This document shows, in pieces, positions 63,277 to 64,000 of a stretch of 64,000 nucleotides of DNA. Source of the stretch: Paenibacillus_G sp049942825 (GTDB lineage Bacteria; Bacillota; Bacilli; Paenibacillales; NBRC-103111). The notes under the pieces are model-generated. The model was not told the DNA's origin. It did not search any database and worked only from the letters and a program-made list of their open reading frames with translations. Numbering within the stretch: position 1 is the first letter of the stretch; each line of letters starts with the position of its first letter. The position numbers and the translations under genes are program-made. Where the stretch lies: contig NZ_CP187970.1 of assembly GCF_049942825.1 (NCBI RefSeq), positions 7,316,001-7,380,000 of the forward strand. The letters run 5' to 3'.

Positions 63277-63303
63277 CTGGCACTCCCTGTGGGAGAGTGC
63301 TAA
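63277..63303 (-). promoter_or_regulatory. CIRCE operator (HrcA site)
   Basis: CTGGCACTC, nine bases and GAGTGCTAA match CIRCE (TTAGCACTC-N9-GAGTGCTAA) with two changes in one arm. It lies 31 bases upstream of groES and indicates HrcA repression released by heat stress. Confidence 0.9.
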
Positions 63304-63517
63304 TCACAGTTATTAATATACGGATTTTCTGCGGAGTCTCAACAGCCGAAAAGAACGGATTGCAGGCAATTTACCAAAAAAAGTCCGCTAAAGAACCGGA
63401 TTTGAGGGAATTTCTTATCCTTTTTCGTTTTTTCTTGGGCCTGCAACCCGGCCTCCATCCCCGTCGTCTGTTTCGGTAACATGCTATTCATTCCCAAGAC
63501 AGAGAGGAGACGAGCTC

Positions 63518-64000
63518 ATGACGATACTGCTGTGGCTGTTCCTTACTTTGGCCGGATCGGGGGCTGCTGACGGAAGCGACGCACCCCCTCTCATGCCGGC
63601 AGGTGAGGCCCCGATTGCAGGGCGCCCGTCTTCCGGGCCCGCATCGCAAACCTTACCGCTGCTCGCCGAAGGTCCTGGGGGTCTGCGCCTAACCGCCGCC
63701 GAACCCAGCAGCAGCGGCATGTATCAGCGGCTCGAGCTTCATTCGAACGGTGCCAGCCGCATCTTCGAGTGGAGTACCGCGGATCACCCTACTTACCGCC
63801 CGGCGCTCTATCGCGGGAATTACGATGGTGACGAGCTTCCCGAGATTGCGGTCGTGCTGATCCAAGGCTATGGAAGCGGCGTGCACGTACAGGAGCTTCA
63901 CGTCCTGAACGAGGAGGAGCTGACGGAACTCCCCGTGGAGAATCCCGCTGAAGCCGTGGCATCGAGAGTGAACACGGAAGTTACCGTCCGGGACGAAACG
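63518..64000 (+). CDS. Secreted protein, 3' end beyond window
   Basis: The 161 visible codons start MTILLWLFLTLAGSGAADGS, a probable signal peptide, after GAGGAGA. A low-complexity Ala/Pro/Gly stretch follows, then a folded region (FEWSTADHPTYRPALYRGNY, ELPEIAVVLIQGYGSGVHVQELHVL). It could be a repeat-containing surface protein. Family not recognised. Confidence 0.75.
   Translation, partial: MTILLWLFLTLAGSGAADGSDAPPLMPAGEAPIAGRPSSGPASQTLPLLAEGPGGLRLTAAEPSSSGMYQRLELHSNGASRIFEWSTADHPTYRPALYRGNYDGDELPEIAVVLIQGYGSGVHVQELHVLNEEELTELPVENPAEAVASRVNTEVTVRDET

Noticed and set aside
1..64000. CRISPR array
   Set aside because: No regular 24-48 base repeats with unique spacers were seen; the only tandem array is the degenerate minisatellite at 60.1-60.7 kb.

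Overview
The window looks like part of the chromosome of a GC-rich, spore-forming Firmicute close to Paenibacillus. The evidence is strong AGGAGG-type ribosome sites, a three-SLH surface protein, a CBO0543-type membrane protein, HrcA/CIRCE control of groESL, sigma-H-like promoters and a Bacillus-type SOS box. No integrase, transposase, rRNA, ordinary tRNA or CRISPR array was seen.

Layout. 1-5.1 kb is GC-rich backbone: an amino-acid ABC importer, a small membrane protein, a NERD-UvrD helicase and a YHYH/stalk-domain secreted protein. 5.3-34.5 kb is a defence island, much of it clearly AT-rich. Its core, 9.0-22.4 kb, is a DISARM-like array. drmA, drmB and drmC are followed by an AIPR gene on the minus strand. 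After a terminator come a DrmMII-type cytosine-5 methyltransferase and a convergent Vsr endonuclease. Two UvrD-type helicases diverge from drmA. I see no drmE. A dual-GHKL kinase-like ATPase and a receiver-domain partner lie at the 5.3-8.6 kb edge. Then follow a HelD-type ATPase, a PLD-SF2 helicase with a MazG-like protein, a double PD-(D/E)XK protein, McrBC with a domain inserted inside the AAA+ core, a membrane-anchored HNH protein and a NERD protein. drmA and the UvrD pair share a 37-bp palindrome that reads as two opposed sigma-H-type promoters. Sigma-H-like promoters also precede the MazG-like and NERD genes.

34.5-36.4 kb holds a DnaA-like protein with its domains in swapped order (AAA+ first, DnaA domain I at the C-terminus, no DNA-binding domain IV) behind an SOS-type box, and a small zinc-finger protein. 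36.5-45 kb holds a secreted protein, a hybrid histidine kinase, a VanY-type peptidase, a lipoprotein, a 27-residue holin-like toxin and two broken genes. 45.1-49.3 kb is a 1379-residue SLH surface protein.

49.5-59.8 kb includes an RNA-maintenance neighbourhood: KptA, a YcgL-type nucleotidyltransferase, a Ro/TROVE protein and, directly upstream of the Ro gene, three tandem Y-RNA-like non-coding RNAs. One carries a T-arm, acceptor and D-arm tRNA mimic, one a T-arm only, and one neither. Two WYL regulators diverge from them. 59.8-60.7 kb is a gene-free repetitive stretch. 60.7-63.3 kb is groESL plus one downstream gene. The window ends inside a secreted-protein gene.

All names rest on motifs and family memory; no search or alignment was run.
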